Below, piece after piece: positions 51,304 to 60,598 of a stretch of DNA of 64,000 nucleotides (its first letter is position 1; every line of letters starts with the position of its first letter). Source of the stretch: Aminivibrio sp. (lineage in GTDB: Bacteria > Synergistota > Synergistia > Synergistales > Aminobacteriaceae); assembly GCF_016756745.1 (NCBI RefSeq), contig NZ_JAESIH010000043.1:1-64000 (forward strand), read 5' to 3'. The notes below the pieces were generated by a model. The model saw only the letters and a list, made by a program, of their open reading frames with translations. It was not told the DNA's origin and ran no database searches. The position numbers and the translations under genes are program-made.

Positions 51304-51536
51304 AAATCCGCACCCCCGCGGAGAGCGTCACGCGGACCGCTTGGCCGGGGGGTGCGGATTGTTGTCCGTGACGACTGCCCAAGGGATCACCGCGGCTCCC
51401 TGCGTTCGCCGGCTGCCTGACTGTGAAACCGACATCCGTGCCGGTTTCTCTCCCCTCAGGCGCCCTCCCCCGGGGAGGGCGAATTCACCGTATGCCCGGC
51501 GACACTCCCTCTGCCTGAAAAGCCTGCGGATTCAGG
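51301..51536 (-). repeat. Palindromic element, copy G
   Basis: 236 bp, reverse to copy E. Starts CCTAAATCCGC, ends GCGGATTCAGG. The CCCTCCCCC...GGGGAGGG part is shorter than in copies D and F. It lies between the 96-bp repeat and the ArsR promoter. Confidence 0.88.
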
Positions 51537-51614
51537 TTCCTCCATAGATCCCTTTTTCGGGAGTTTCCCTGAACCGTGACCATAATTCTCGTCCTGATCC
51601 CAAACCCTGTCCCC

Positions 51615-51659
51615 TTGACACTTCACCCGGATAGTAATAAAGTATTTCAGCAAATACTT
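51615..51659 (+). promoter_or_regulatory. ArsR-type promoter with overlapping operator
   Basis: TTGACA (51615-51620), 17-nt spacer, TAAAGT (51638-51643). A perfect palindrome AAGTATTT-CAGC-AAATACTT (51640-51659) covers the -10 and transcription start, just 17 nt before the ArsR start codon. Binding there would block transcription. Confidence 0.8.
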
Positions 51660-51675
51660 AATCAAAGGAGATACC

Positions 51676-51960
51676 ATGACCAGCCCAGAAAGCCTGGCCG
51701 GAATGTTCAAGATCCTTTCCGCGGATACGCGGCTCCGGATATTGAATCTTCTTAAGGAGCGCTCCCTGTGCGTCAACTCCATCGCATGCAGCCTGAAAAT
51801 GACAGCCCCGGCCGTTTCACAGCACCTGAGGATACTGCGTGAGGCGCAACTCGTAACACCTGAACGGAGGGGCTATTTCATCCATTACCGGCTGAACGCC
51901 GGGAAGCTGGAAGAGATGCTCCGTGAAACACAGGCTTTTCTCGGGAGAGGTGAAGAATGA
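51676..51960 (+). CDS. ArsR-family transcriptional repressor
   Basis: A 94-residue winged-helix protein: LSADTRLRILNLLKERSLCV at the start, recognition helix TAPAVSQHLRILREAQLV, and wing RRGYFIHYRLN. It has one Cys (in SLCVNSIACSL two Cys, near residues 35 and 41) but not the ELCVCDL metal site of ArsR proper, so metal sensing is unproven. AAAGGAG precedes the ATG. The stop overlaps the ABC ATPase start (ATGA), and a palindromic operator covers the promoter, so it regulates its own exporter operon. Confidence 0.92.
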   Translation: MTSPESLAGMFKILSADTRLRILNLLKERSLCVNSIACSLKMTAPAVSQHLRILREAQLVTPERRGYFIHYRLNAGKLEEMLRETQAFLGRGEE

Positions 51961-52928
51961 AAGACGCAGTGACCGTTAGCAGACTGAAAAAACGCTTCGA
52001 TGAAGTGGAGGCTGTGGCGGGTATTTCCTTCTCCGTCCGGCAGGGGGAACTGTTCGGTTTTCTCGGCCCCAACGGGGCGGGGAAAACGACCACGATCAAC
52101 ATGCTTACCGGGCTTGCGCGGCCCGATTCGGGAACATTCAGCATAGGCGGCATAGACTGCCTTGAAAATCCCAGGGGAGCACAGCACCTCATCGGAGTGG
52201 TTCCCGACGAAAGCAACCTGTATCCTGAGCTGAGCGGCTTCGACAACCTGTGTTTCTGCGGAGCCCTCTACGGAATGCGAAAAGCAGAACGGGAAGCACG
52301 GGCCCGGGGTCTCCTGGATTCTTTCGGCCTCGCAGGAGCGGGCAGCAGGAAGTTCAGCGTCTACTCCAAGGGAATGAAGCGGAAACTCACTATAGCGGCG
52401 GGCATCATGCACAGCCCGGGCATCCTTTTCCTCGACGAACCCACCACGGGAATCGACGTGGCAAGCGCCCGCCAAGTCAGGGCGCTCATCCAGGACCTCC
52501 ATGACAAGGGAACCACCATCTTCCTGACCACCCATTATATCGAGGAGGCCGAACGCCTCTGCGGCCGCATCGCCTTCATCGTGTCGGGGCGCATCGTCCG
52601 GACCGACACGGTGGAAAATCTCCTCCAGCCCGTGCGGAACAGGCACGTCGTCCACCTTACCTGCGAAAGCCTACCGGACACCATCCGGGAAGGTCTGGCT
52701 TCATCTTTTCCCGCACTCACCTTCACCCTTCCGGAAAAAACGATGATCCGGGCGGAGGCGGATTCCCCTGTACCGGTCGGGCCTGTGGTGCGGTTTCTCG
52801 AAGAGGCCGGTGCCGTAGTCCTCGAGGCGAGAAGGATTCGGCCGTCCCTTGAGGAAGTCTTCGTCGAGGTGACGGGCATCGAGGCAAATACCATGCAGAC
52901 GGGGAAAAGGAACGGTGGCGGCAGATGA
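51957..52928 (+). CDS. ABC exporter ATP-binding protein (DrrA/CcmA type)
   Basis: A 323-residue ATPase. Walker A GPNGAGKTTT (near 37-46), signature YSKGMKRKL (a variant of LSGGQ), Walker B ILFLDEPTTGID and the switch His in TTHYIEEAE. The C-terminal 90 residues form the extra domain of drug/antibiotic-type exporters. It overlaps both the ArsR gene before it and the permease gene after it (ATGA at each join), which indicates one polycistronic unit. The substrate could be a lipid, drug or antimicrobial peptide. Confidence 0.92.
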   Translation: MKDAVTVSRLKKRFDEVEAVAGISFSVRQGELFGFLGPNGAGKTTTINMLTGLARPDSGTFSIGGIDCLENPRGAQHLIGVVPDESNLYPELSGFDNLCFCGALYGMRKAEREARARGLLDSFGLAGAGSRKFSVYSKGMKRKLTIAAGIMHSPGILFLDEPTTGIDVASARQVRALIQDLHDKGTTIFLTTHYIEEAERLCGRIAFIVSGRIVRTDTVENLLQPVRNRHVVHLTCESLPDTIREGLASSFPALTFTLPEKTMIRAEADSPVPVGPVVRFLEEAGAVVLEARRIRPSLEEVFVEVTGIEANTMQTGKRNGGGR

Positions 52929-53662
52929 ATATCCTGACGGCATTCTGGAACATCTTCGTAAAGGATATGCGGACCTATTACATGAAGCCGCCCAATGTCA
53001 GCTGGGGAATCATCTTTCCCCTGGCATGGACCGCGATGTTCTTCATCAGGTCGGGAAGCGGCCTCGAAAGCATTCCGGCCCTTCTCCCCGGCCTCGTGAC
53101 CATTTCGATTCTTTTCGGGACCACATCCATGATTTCGGTCACCGTCACGTTCGAGAAGAAAAACCGGTCCTTCGAGCGCCTTCTCCTGGCCCCCATTTCC
53201 CTGAACGTCCTCATGCTGGCCAAGACAGGAGGCGCCATCGTGTTTGGGGTGATCAACGCCTTCATCCCGGTGATCATGGCTGTCTTTTTGGCCGATGTAT
53301 CCGGGATTTCATGGACCGTTTTTCTCGCCGCCGTTTTCTTCATTGCCGTGGCCTCCACTTTCCTGGGATTGTTCATAGCCGTCTCCGTCAGCGAGGTCTT
53401 CGAGGCCCAGACGTTTTCAAACTTTTTCAGATTTCCCATGATCTTTCTGTGCGGGCTTTTCTTCCCGATCAGCAGGCTCCCGTGGCTCCTCAGGCCAATC
53501 TCCTACTGCATTCCCCTGACCTATGGGGCAGATCTGCTCCATGGCGCCATCGGGGGAAGCAATTCCATGCCCATTCTGCTGGACCTCGCGCTTCTGGTTT
53601 TCTTCTGCGCCGCGCTCTTTGCGGCAAGCCTCTGGAACATACGGAGGAAATGGATAGCATAG
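52925..53662 (+). CDS. ABC-2-type permease
   Basis: A 245-residue membrane protein with six helices and the ABC-2 pattern ([24 protein letters not shown] loop between helices 2 and 3, [17 protein letters not shown] before helix 6). It pairs with the ATPase upstream to make an exporter. The last gene of the ArsR-controlled unit; after it begins decayed DNA on the other strand. Confidence 0.9.
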   Translation: MNILTAFWNIFVKDMRTYYMKPPNVSWGIIFPLAWTAMFFIRSGSGLESIPALLPGLVTISILFGTTSMISVTVTFEKKNRSFERLLLAPISLNVLMLAKTGGAIVFGVINAFIPVIMAVFLADVSGISWTVFLAAVFFIAVASTFLGLFIAVSVSEVFEAQTFSNFFRFPMIFLCGLFFPISRLPWLLRPISYCIPLTYGADLLHGAIGGSNSMPILLDLALLVFFCAALFAASLWNIRRKWIA

Positions 53663-53701
53663 ACAACGGGACGAAGAGAACCGTGGAGGAATATCCAATG
53701 A

Positions 53702-54118
53702 GAGTGAGGCTTGCTCGTGAGCACTTTCGACAAGGATGCTTCCGGTCCGCAGAACCTTGTCGAAGTCCTCGAAGGCCGTCTCGAGAAAGGGCTGCTCATG
53801 GTGGATTCCGGCGTTATTCACCAGGACGGACACGGGGCCGAACCGCTCTTCCACCGTCCGGGCAAACTCTTCCGCACCCCGGGTGTCCGTCACGTCACCG
53901 GCAAAGTACCCGGCCCTGTCTCCCAGCTTTTCAGCAGCGGTTCGCAGCAGATCTACCCTGCGCCCGGGAAGAACAGTCACGTTTCCCACCTCGAGCCTGC
54001 ATCGGTAGTCCGCAACCTGGGTCCGCACCGAAGAATCCTGGGCGTAGCACCCCATGCTGAACACCGGCCAGTTTTGCTCCAGTACCTGGGGCGTGTCCCT
54101 GTGCCGGCTGCCCACCAC
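53702..54118 (-). pseudogene. In-frame chimera of RraA-like and SDR gene remnants
   Basis: A frame of about 139 codons begins with the middle of an RraA/demethylmenaquinone-methyltransferase-like protein ([15 protein letters not shown], then [17 protein letters not shown]). It passes without a break into a short-chain dehydrogenase ([18 protein letters not shown], then [26 protein letters not shown]). The RraA N-terminus, SDR Rossmann motif and SDR catalytic Tyr/Lys are all missing. It is best explained by a deletion joining two former neighbours. Non-functional in either role. Confidence 0.7.
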
Positions 54119-54137
54119 GGTGCTTGACCCCCGCAGA

Positions 54138-55184
54138 CTACAGGTAATCCTCCAGGTTGTTCCGCAGCACCACCCCGATGCCGATGGAATCCCATTCGGC
54201 CTGCCGTCCCGTCAGGTGCCGGTACAGCGCGAGCACGGCCCGTTCCGCCTGGGCCTGCTGGTTCTTCCACACCGTAGCCCGGAGGATGCCCTGCTCAAAA
54301 AAAGGAACCAGCTCCCGGAACACGTCACTCCCCACAAGGCGGACCCTGTCCGCAAGGCCCCTTTCCTCTATTTCCCTACAGGCGAGGAGGGTGTCCCGGG
54401 AGGTGATGGCGTACACTCCGCCTTCGTTCACGATTCCGTCGAGGGCCCGGTTGAAGTTCTTCCTCACCCGCCCGGGATCGCCATCGCCCCCCACTTCCTC
54501 TATGGGAAAAGAATATCCGGTCTCTTCCATGAAGGCCCGGAATCCCCGCCGGTGGGCGTTGTGAATCTCCACGCCAGTCCTGCCCCCCACCATCACGATC
54601 TTTCCTCCGCCGGGAAGAAAGCCTCTCAGCAGCTCGGCGGCCAGTCTCCCGATTCTTTCGTTGGGGCCCGATACGCAGGCGATGCGTTTAGATCCCACGG
54701 CATCGGAATTCGCCGTCACCACCGGGATGCCAAGGTCGTACAGGCGGTCGATGGTCCCGTTGAGCCGGGTTTCGTCCCAGCACTGGATCACCACACCGTC
54801 GATGTCCTTCCGCTCCGCTACGCCGGCAAGGATCTTCTCCTGGCTTTCCCAGTCGTCACCGCACTCGAAGCGGGTTATCCTCACCCGGTAATCCAGGAGA
54901 TCCCGCTCCACCTTGTCTATTCCGGCCCACATGCTGCGGAAAAAATAATTCACCGGGTTGGAGACGCTCTGCAGAACCACGGCAATGTGCAGAGCCCCTC
55001 GCTTGAGGGACGACGCCGCGGCGTTCACCGAATAGTCCATGGCTTCGGCGAGCCTCAGGATTTTTTCCCTTGTCTCGCTGCTCACGCCTTTTTTCGAGTA
55101 GATCGCCTTGTGGACCGTCACGGAAGAAACCCCCGCCGCCCTGGCGATGTCCTTCATGGTCGTCCGCGTCTTCATGCCGCTCAT
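54138..55184 (-). CDS. LacI-family transcriptional regulator with sugar-type effector domain
   Basis: A 348-residue repressor: [24 protein letters not shown], hinge [17 protein letters not shown], and a periplasmic-binding-protein-like domain similar to D-galactose/ribose sensors. GGGGGAG lies 10 nt before the ATG at 55184. It probably regulates the adjoining hydroxy-acid/sugar-acid genes; a palindrome inside the promoter at 57370-57398 is the best candidate site. Confidence 0.92.
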   Translation of the reverse strand: MSGMKTRTTMKDIARAAGVSSVTVHKAIYSKKGVSSETREKILRLAEAMDYSVNAAASSLKRGALHIAVVLQSVSNPVNYFFRSMWAGIDKVERDLLDYRVRITRFECGDDWESQEKILAGVAERKDIDGVVIQCWDETRLNGTIDRLYDLGIPVVTANSDAVGSKRIACVSGPNERIGRLAAELLRGFLPGGGKIVMVGGRTGVEIHNAHRRGFRAFMEETGYSFPIEEVGGDGDPGRVRKNFNRALDGIVNEGGVYAITSRDTLLACREIEERGLADRVRLVGSDVFRELVPFFEQGILRATVWKNQQAQAERAVLALYRHLTGRQAEWDSIGIGVVLRNNLEDYL

Positions 55185-55227
55185 TCAGCAACGCTCCCCC
55201 GAAGTCCGAATGTCCGTCCCAAGCCCT

Positions 55228-56301
55228 CTACTCTAAGGGCGTCAGGCTCTCCCGCCTGAAGGTGAAGCCCCAACCAGGGGCCGTACGGGGATAGGCGAAC
55301 CCGTCCTCAATCCTCATGGTGTTGTCGATGATGCCATCGATCCAGTCGAAGGACTCTGCCCCCACACCGTTGGGGATGGTGCACAGCAGGGGAACGTCAT
55401 AATCCTTGTAGTAATGGGGCAGTACGGGGACGGAATATGCTCCGGCGAGGGCGGCCGTGTTCCTCCATTCCTCCACGCCGCCGATACGGATCAGGTCAGG
55501 CTGCCAGAGGTCGATCCCCCGCCGCTCGATGAGTGCCTTCAGGGCCTGGGTGTCATACTCCCGCTCGCCCATGGCCAGCGATATGGAGGTCCTGCTCCTG
55601 AGGACGGCATACCCCTCGTAATCCCGGTGGTCGATGGGTTCCTCGAACCAGAAGATGTCCAGTTCCTCAGCCTTTCTCGACAATGCGAGGGCGTCCTGGA
55701 GGTTCATCCCCTGGTTGGCGTCCATCATGATCTTCAGTCCCGGCCCCACAGCCTCCCGGACCTTCCTGAGCCGTTCCAGGTCCCGCTCCAGGCCGCCGCC
55801 CACCTTGATCTTCACCGCGCTGAACCCGCGCCGCCGGTACTCCGTGACCTCGTCCAGGAGTTCTTCGATCGTGTAGGAGAGCCATCCTCCGCTGCCGTAG
55901 ACGGGAACCCGGGACACTGTGCTCCCCAGCAGCTTCCACACCGGCACCCCGAGCATCCTTCCCCGGCAGTCCCACATGGCCACGTTCGCCGCTGCGAGGG
56001 CCCATTTCTGGAGCCCCTCGCAGCCGAAATATTCATGCTCCGCCGCCGCCCTTTTGGCGAGAACCCCCGTCTCATGGGGCTCGAGGCCGAGCACCAGGGG
56101 ACGGATGTCCTTCAGGGCCCCGGAAATGGCATGGGGAGAATAATGGAAGGAGAGCAGGTATCCCTGCCCCTTCTCACCATTTTCCGTCTCCACTTCCACC
56201 ACGTAAAACGAAATTTCCGTCAGGGAGTGGGTGGCGTCGGCGATGGGGCGGCTCAGGGGGGACACCGCCCGGAATATGCGCACATCTGAAATGACCGGCA
56301 T
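55228..56301 (-). CDS. Mandelate racemase/muconate lactonising enzyme-type enolase-superfamily protein
   Basis: A 357-residue acid-sugar-dehydratase-like enzyme. KIK (Lys164, Lys166) is the first catalytic motif; metal ligands are Asp194 (DANQG), Glu220 or 221 (FEEPI) and Glu246 (GERE); His296 in LPHYYKDYD is the second base. This set fits the mandelate racemase subgroup. The natural reaction is probably dehydration or epimerisation of a sugar acid or hydroxy acid. It stands between the LacI gene and the UxaA remnant; the local genes suggest a hexonate or aldarate pathway, now partly lost. Confidence 0.9.
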   Translation of the reverse strand: MPVISDVRIFRAVSPLSRPIADATHSLTEISFYVVEVETENGEKGQGYLLSFHYSPHAISGALKDIRPLVLGLEPHETGVLAKRAAAEHEYFGCEGLQKWALAAANVAMWDCRGRMLGVPVWKLLGSTVSRVPVYGSGGWLSYTIEELLDEVTEYRRRGFSAVKIKVGGGLERDLERLRKVREAVGPGLKIMMDANQGMNLQDALALSRKAEELDIFWFEEPIDHRDYEGYAVLRSRTSISLAMGEREYDTQALKALIERRGIDLWQPDLIRIGGVEEWRNTAALAGAYSVPVLPHYYKDYDVPLLCTIPNGVGAESFDWIDGIIDNTMRIEDGFAYPRTAPGWGFTFRRESLTPLE

Positions 56302-56356
56302 TCTCTTCTTCCTTTCCTTCTTTCTGCGGGAAAGAGGTCGTTTCTTCCACTTCCCG

Positions 56357-56960
56357 CAGGTTGTTTCGAAACACCATTAGTCGATGGAGATCATCCCGGG
56401 CGACAAAGTCCACCGCCTGGACAACGGTCTCCGTCAAACCGATGGCCTCGAGCACCACCGCCGGGGTAGTGGCCGCCGGTGATCTCCATTACCCGCTCCT
56501 GCAGGTTTTCCTTCTTTGAATTCACCGTGAAAGCCGCACCGATGGAGCGCATCATCTCAAGCTTGGAATCGTCCACGTCCACAGCTATGACCTTCGCCCC
56601 GGCCCGTTTCCCCTCGGCGACTGCCGTGGTCGTACCTCCGACGTCCTGGATGAAATACCAGTCCGCAGGCCGTCCCGAGGCCGCCGTTGCCTCCGCGAGC
56701 CGTCGGGGCTGAGTGTACTCGCACCCCAGCCCCACGAACAGGGCGCCCCCGGCGTTGGGGTGGCGGGACAGGGCAAGCATAAGACGGATGGCGTAATCGT
56801 TGTCGTTGCAGGGCTCGTAGCCGATACAGCAGACATTTTCCTCACCGGAGGCGATTTTTTCCGCCGTGAACCGGGCGCATTCCACAGTATGGACAACGAG
56901 AATCCAGTCCCGTATCCCCTTCGATCCGTCAGGCCGCAGATACCCTGTCCAGGAGGTCAT
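56357..56960 (-). pseudogene. In-frame chimera of UxaA (altronate dehydratase core) and MDR dehydrogenase remnants
   Basis: Starts with a UxaA-family core ([52 protein letters not shown]). At about residue 125 it changes, in frame, to a zinc-type alcohol dehydrogenase segment ([20 protein letters not shown], then [17 protein letters not shown]). A frameshift near 56458 follows, and [18 protein letters not shown] continues in another frame. The UxaA C-terminal half and the MDR N-terminal half are missing. A second case of deletion-made fusion in this locus. Confidence 0.75.
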
Positions 56961-57328
56961 TCGTACTGCCTCCCGGTGTCAACGCCCGTATGAAGGTCCA
57001 GGGAGGACGATTTTTCGTCGAGAAAACTTTCGAGGTTGTGCAGGTGGACCCAGGCGCCGGCGGGAATGTCCTGCCCGGCGCGGCCGATGGCCACGCTGTA
57101 TTTCAAAACCGGCTCCCCCCGGGGAATGAAACGCAGGGCCATTTTATGATACACAGGTATGGAGTCGACGGTTTCAAGAGTTCCGCCGCCTGAAAGAATA
57201 CGGACTTTGTCCCCTCTTTCCGCAGGGAAAAGCAGGGTGATCACGTTGTCCTCCTCTGAAAGAAGGATGGCAGGAATTCCCTTGCTTTCTTCGTCCGTTC
57301 CATTCATGGGGTTCGCGGTTCCATTCAT
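56957..57328 (-). CDS. UxaA-family SAF-domain protein (altronate/galactarate dehydratase small part)
   Basis: A 123-residue protein with the SAF-type beta-clip domain found at the N-terminus of UxaA/GarD ([42 protein letters not shown]). In many bacteria this small subunit is a separate gene placed before the large one, as here. The large partner that follows is broken, so the present function is doubtful. GGAGG is 10 nt before the ATG. First gene of the unit, with its own promoter and operator. Confidence 0.8.
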   Translation of the reverse strand: MNGTANPMNGTDEESKGIPAILLSEEDNVITLLFPAERGDKVRILSGGGTLETVDSIPVYHKMALRFIPRGEPVLKYSVAIGRAGQDIPAGAWVHLHNLESFLDEKSSSLDLHTGVDTGRQYE

Positions 57329-57369
57329 GCAGGTCCAGCCTCCACAGGAGAGGGTAATCGTTTTCTATT

Positions 57370-57398
57370 ATTATCGGGCATGATAACCGTTTTTGCAA
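57370..57398 (-). promoter_or_regulatory. Promoter of the sugar-acid unit with operator in the spacer
   Basis: Minus strand: TTGCAA (57398-57393), exactly 17 nt, GATAAT (57375-57370). The spacer and -10 contain the palindrome TTATC-N6-GATAA (57371-57386). A LacI-type repressor bound there would cover the promoter. Confidence 0.7.
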
Positions 57399-57445
57399 GA
57401 AAGGAAAGTTTACCTGTATATCGGGAACAGACGGCTGTGCACCAT

Positions 57446-57473
57446 AAAAAAAGCGCCGGAATGCACCGGCGCT
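57446..57473 (-). terminator. Terminator of the 435-residue amidase gene
   Basis: AGCGCCGG/CCGGCGCT 8-bp stem with a 6-nt loop, followed by T6 on the minus strand; 28 nt beyond the stop. Confidence 0.9.
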
Positions 57474-57500
57474 TTCCGCTCCCATTCACCTTGAAAAGAG

Positions 57501-58808
57501 TCAGAGGCTGTACTGCTGCCTCACGAAGGGCATGAGGCCTATGCGCTCGAGCCTGTCCACCGGGCAGCGGAAGGTCACCATAACCACTCCCGGAGCCCGG
57601 CCTATCTCGATGGCCCCGGCCAGGGTGGCCCTGTTCTTCACCTCCGGCACGGCCATTTCCAGCACGGAGGACGCTCTTTCGAGCCCGTTGTCGATGGCCT
57701 CGTTCATGGATGCTCCGGTGCCGATGAAGCAGACGGGAGCGTCCTCCTCCATCTTCGCCACGCACCACTTCTCCGCCAGCGACTTCAGGACATGCTTCTC
57801 CGCGCAGGTCAGGGGCTTCGCCAGGTGAGGGAGGTCCTCCTCCAGGGGCAGCAGGATGGGACCGTCGATCTTCAGCCCCTTGATCACGGAAACCTGCAGG
57901 GTCACCACTCCCGCCACGTCGGCTGTGTGCCCGGCAATCTCGCCGTTTCCCTGGAAGGCGTGCATGTCCCCCACGTAGACGCCGCCGCCCGGCACCTTCA
58001 CCGGGCAGATGAGCACCGCCCCGGCCCGGACCGTGTTCACGTCCATGTGGCCGTCGGTGCGGCAGGCAAGCTCCTCTTTTTTCTTGGCGTACTCATGGGG
58101 AGCTCCAACGAGGAAGGCGCCGAAGTCCCCCGCGTTGTGAGAATCGGGGAAAGGAAGGGACGGCGTGGTCCCAAGCTGGCCAAGGAAGGGGCGCATTCGG
58201 GTCGCAACCCCCACAAGGTCCGCCGGGGCGAAGGCGAGGATGGGGTTCTGGATGGAATGGTCCGGCTTGGCGGAGTAAAGCTGCGAATCCTTCGCCACCA
58301 TCTCGGCTCCCTGCTTGTCCAGGGTCAAGGCCAGCTTCCGTTCATGGTCGAAGACGATGGAGTAGCCGCTGGTGAAGGCAAAGGGGGAAATCTCCGCGCC
58401 GCAGAATGCGCACCGGACGGCACCCTGGCCGATTCCCTCCAGCACCGTCTTCGGGTGGTAGGCCCCGCAGGAGGGACACTGCTTCGCCACGTAGGGGTCG
58501 CCCTTGAACCGGCTCGCGTCAGGCGTGGTATCGTTCCCTGACGCCGTGGCGATGGACGTCACCACCACTTCCTTTATCCTTATGGCGATGGCGTCACCGG
58601 GTTCGGCCCCCTCGACCGCCACGGGCACCGTCACCTCATGGCCGCCCTTCAGCTCCGGCGTGATCATGGGCCCCCAGCACCCCGGCGCCGTGTTCGCGAC
58701 GATGAATCCCCCGTCCCTCACCGGACCGAGCATAGGCTTCGAAGGATCGAGCACCCCGTCGGTGAACCTGTCTACAAACACCGTTCCTGAACATTTTTTC
58801 AAACTCAC
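57501..58808 (-). CDS. Acetamidase/formamidase-family protein with inserted zinc ribbon (435 aa)
   Basis: A 435-residue FmdA/AmdA-family amidase, longer than the 304-residue paralogue at 42298. Cys pairs CPSC (111, 114) and CAFC (133, 136) form a zinc ribbon inserted between the first and second beta layers. The active-site region is GGVYVGDMHAFQGNGEIAGHTADVAG. It would hydrolyse a small amide in the cytoplasm. GTG start with AAAGGAG 9 nt upstream. A single-gene unit with its own terminator, although it points toward the sugar-acid unit. Confidence 0.85.
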   Translation of the reverse strand: MSLKKCSGTVFVDRFTDGVLDPSKPMLGPVRDGGFIVANTAPGCWGPMITPELKGGHEVTVPVAVEGAEPGDAIAIRIKEVVVTSIATASGNDTTPDASRFKGDPYVAKQCPSCGAYHPKTVLEGIGQGAVRCAFCGAEISPFAFTSGYSIVFDHERKLALTLDKQGAEMVAKDSQLYSAKPDHSIQNPILAFAPADLVGVATRMRPFLGQLGTTPSLPFPDSHNAGDFGAFLVGAPHEYAKKKEELACRTDGHMDVNTVRAGAVLICPVKVPGGGVYVGDMHAFQGNGEIAGHTADVAGVVTLQVSVIKGLKIDGPILLPLEEDLPHLAKPLTCAEKHVLKSLAEKWCVAKMEEDAPVCFIGTGASMNEAIDNGLERASSVLEMAVPEVKNRATLAGAIEIGRAPGVVMVTFRCPVDRLERIGLMPFVRQQYSL

Positions 58809-58900
58809 GGAGCAACACTCCTTTCCAGAGCATGAAAGCCGCCGACTCTCGCTTCGCCCTTTTCCGAAAAAGCAAACTTTTTACAAGTGTAGCAGATATT

Positions 58901-58917
58901 CCTCAATCCGCACCCCC
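58901..58917 (-). repeat. Palindromic element end fragment, copy H
   Basis: CCTCAATCCGCACCCCC resembles the left terminus of reverse-oriented copies; no other part follows. It lies between the amidase and the efflux operon. Confidence 0.5.
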
Positions 58918-58997
58918 AAGAATATCTCTTCGGGCCGCTCTAGAGTGATTCGGCCTGTATTTTAGTCCATGCGGTAATACCCCTCCGCTTTCTGGAA

Positions 58998-60581
58998 TTA
59001 CTCCCCCTTGCTTTTCAAATCCTTTCGTATCTGATCAAGATAGGCCCGGCTTTCACTCGAAAGCGTAGTCTCCGGAGTCGCCGTCTCGCTTTTGACAGCC
59101 GGCCGAAGCTGATTATCCTCAGCCGTCAAAGGGACCCATCCGCCGCCCAGGGCCTTGAATATACGAACGATGTTCGAGAACATTTCGCCCTCACTCATTG
59201 CGTACTGTTCTTCAAGGTTGAGCAAAGCGCTTTGGGCACTTATTACATTGTTGAAGTCCGTGAGACCGTTCATGTATTGGTCCTGAGCAACTTCGCGCGC
59301 ATTCCTTGCCGCCTCGACGCCGCGTTGAAGAGATTGGTTGCGCTCGCGTTCCTGCGTTTCCGAGGTCAACGCATTGCGCACTTCCGCAACGGCGTTCAGT
59401 ACGGTCTGTTCATACGCTGCCAGCATCTGTTCCTGTTTCGCCGTCTGGACTTTGATATTGTTTCGTATCTCACCGCCATGAAATATCGGCCACAATATGC
59501 TGGGCCCGAACCTGTAGCTTTCCCCGCCGGAGGTGGACAACCCTCGCGTTGTCGTAAGAGATTCAAGGCCGATTGAACCCAACAGGTTGAATTTTGGCCA
59601 AAGATCCTTTTGTGCCGCTTTCTTTCGCGCAATCTGCGCTACCAGCCGGCGTTCGGCCGAATAAATATCAGGGCGCTGACGGAGCGAGTTCGCGGGGATA
59701 CCGACGAGATTGACCGAATCAAGCTTCGGCAGGGGCTTTTCAGCCAACATCTCCTTCAGACTCCCAGGCACTTCACCGACAAGGATTGCAAGTATATTCA
59801 TCGTTTCCTCAATACTGGCACGCAACGGAGGAATTGTCGAGCGCGTCTGTTCCACTGTGTACTTTGCCTGGCTCAGCGCAAGTTCGTCTTTGAGCCCGGA
59901 ATCATACTGCGACTGAAGCAGCTCCAGTGTCGACATTTGCAGAGCCAGGTTGTTCTCGGCTATCTGCAGTCTTTTCTGCAAAGTACGAAGAGACGCATAA
60001 TTCAGGGCAACCTCGGAAGAAAGCGTTACCCACGCGTTATGGAGTGCTCCATATTCCGCCTGGAGATCGGCCGCACTCGCCTTGATTTTTTGCGACCGCC
60101 CGCCGAAAATGTCGATTTCCCACGACGCATCAATTCCAAGACGATAGGTATCGATAGGCCCTAGCTGTTTTCCTGTGGCGGATGCGTTCTCTCCGGTTTT
60201 TGAACGAGTCAGTGTATTGACATTGTCCAGCCAGGGCAGAATTGCAGCCTTGCTGATTCCCAGCGCGGCACGGGCCTCTGCGAATTTCGCCCTTGCCGAT
60301 ATCAGATCCCTGTTGTTTTCAAGCGAGGACATTATGAGTTGAGTCATTGTTTCATCGCCAAGAGTATTCCACCAGTTCGCGAGGATTTCTGGAGAAGGAG
60401 CTTCCGCAACCTCGCCATCCGCCGCTAAATAGGGCATCGGGTATCTCTTCGCCAACTCCGTCCATTTGCCCGCCTCAAGCTCCGCGTCTTTTAAAACCGG
60501 AACCTTGTCCGCTGCACACGCTCCAAAGGGGAGGAGAGTGAGCAGCCATAGCGACACAATTATAGCTGCCAATTTTTTCAT
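58998..60581 (-). CDS. Outer-membrane efflux channel, TolC/OprM (NodT) family
   Basis: A 527-residue outer-membrane factor with two OEP repeats (about 70-270 and 280-480) of long coiled-coil helices. The signal peptide MKKLAAIIVSLWLLTLLPFGAC may be lipoprotein-type (Cys at its end, lipobox FGAC not ideal). The tail after residue 490 is polar. AAAGGAG precedes ATG 60581. It is the third gene of the RND operon and takes the drug path across the outer membrane. Confidence 0.92.
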   Translation of the reverse strand: MKKLAAIIVSLWLLTLLPFGACAADKVPVLKDAELEAGKWTELAKRYPMPYLAADGEVAEAPSPEILANWWNTLGDETMTQLIMSSLENNRDLISARAKFAEARAALGISKAAILPWLDNVNTLTRSKTGENASATGKQLGPIDTYRLGIDASWEIDIFGGRSQKIKASAADLQAEYGALHNAWVTLSSEVALNYASLRTLQKRLQIAENNLALQMSTLELLQSQYDSGLKDELALSQAKYTVEQTRSTIPPLRASIEETMNILAILVGEVPGSLKEMLAEKPLPKLDSVNLVGIPANSLRQRPDIYSAERRLVAQIARKKAAQKDLWPKFNLLGSIGLESLTTTRGLSTSGGESYRFGPSILWPIFHGGEIRNNIKVQTAKQEQMLAAYEQTVLNAVAEVRNALTSETQERERNQSLQRGVEAARNAREVAQDQYMNGLTDFNNVISAQSALLNLEEQYAMSEGEMFSNIVRIFKALGGGWVPLTAEDNQLRPAVKSETATPETTLSSESRAYLDQIRKDLKSKGE

Positions 60582-60598
60582 AAAATTACATCTCTCCT

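Noticed and set aside
53417-54118. Full 233-codon frame as a working short-chain dehydrogenase
   Set aside because: Lacks the cofactor motif and the catalytic Tyr-Lys pair, and its first third belongs to another family.
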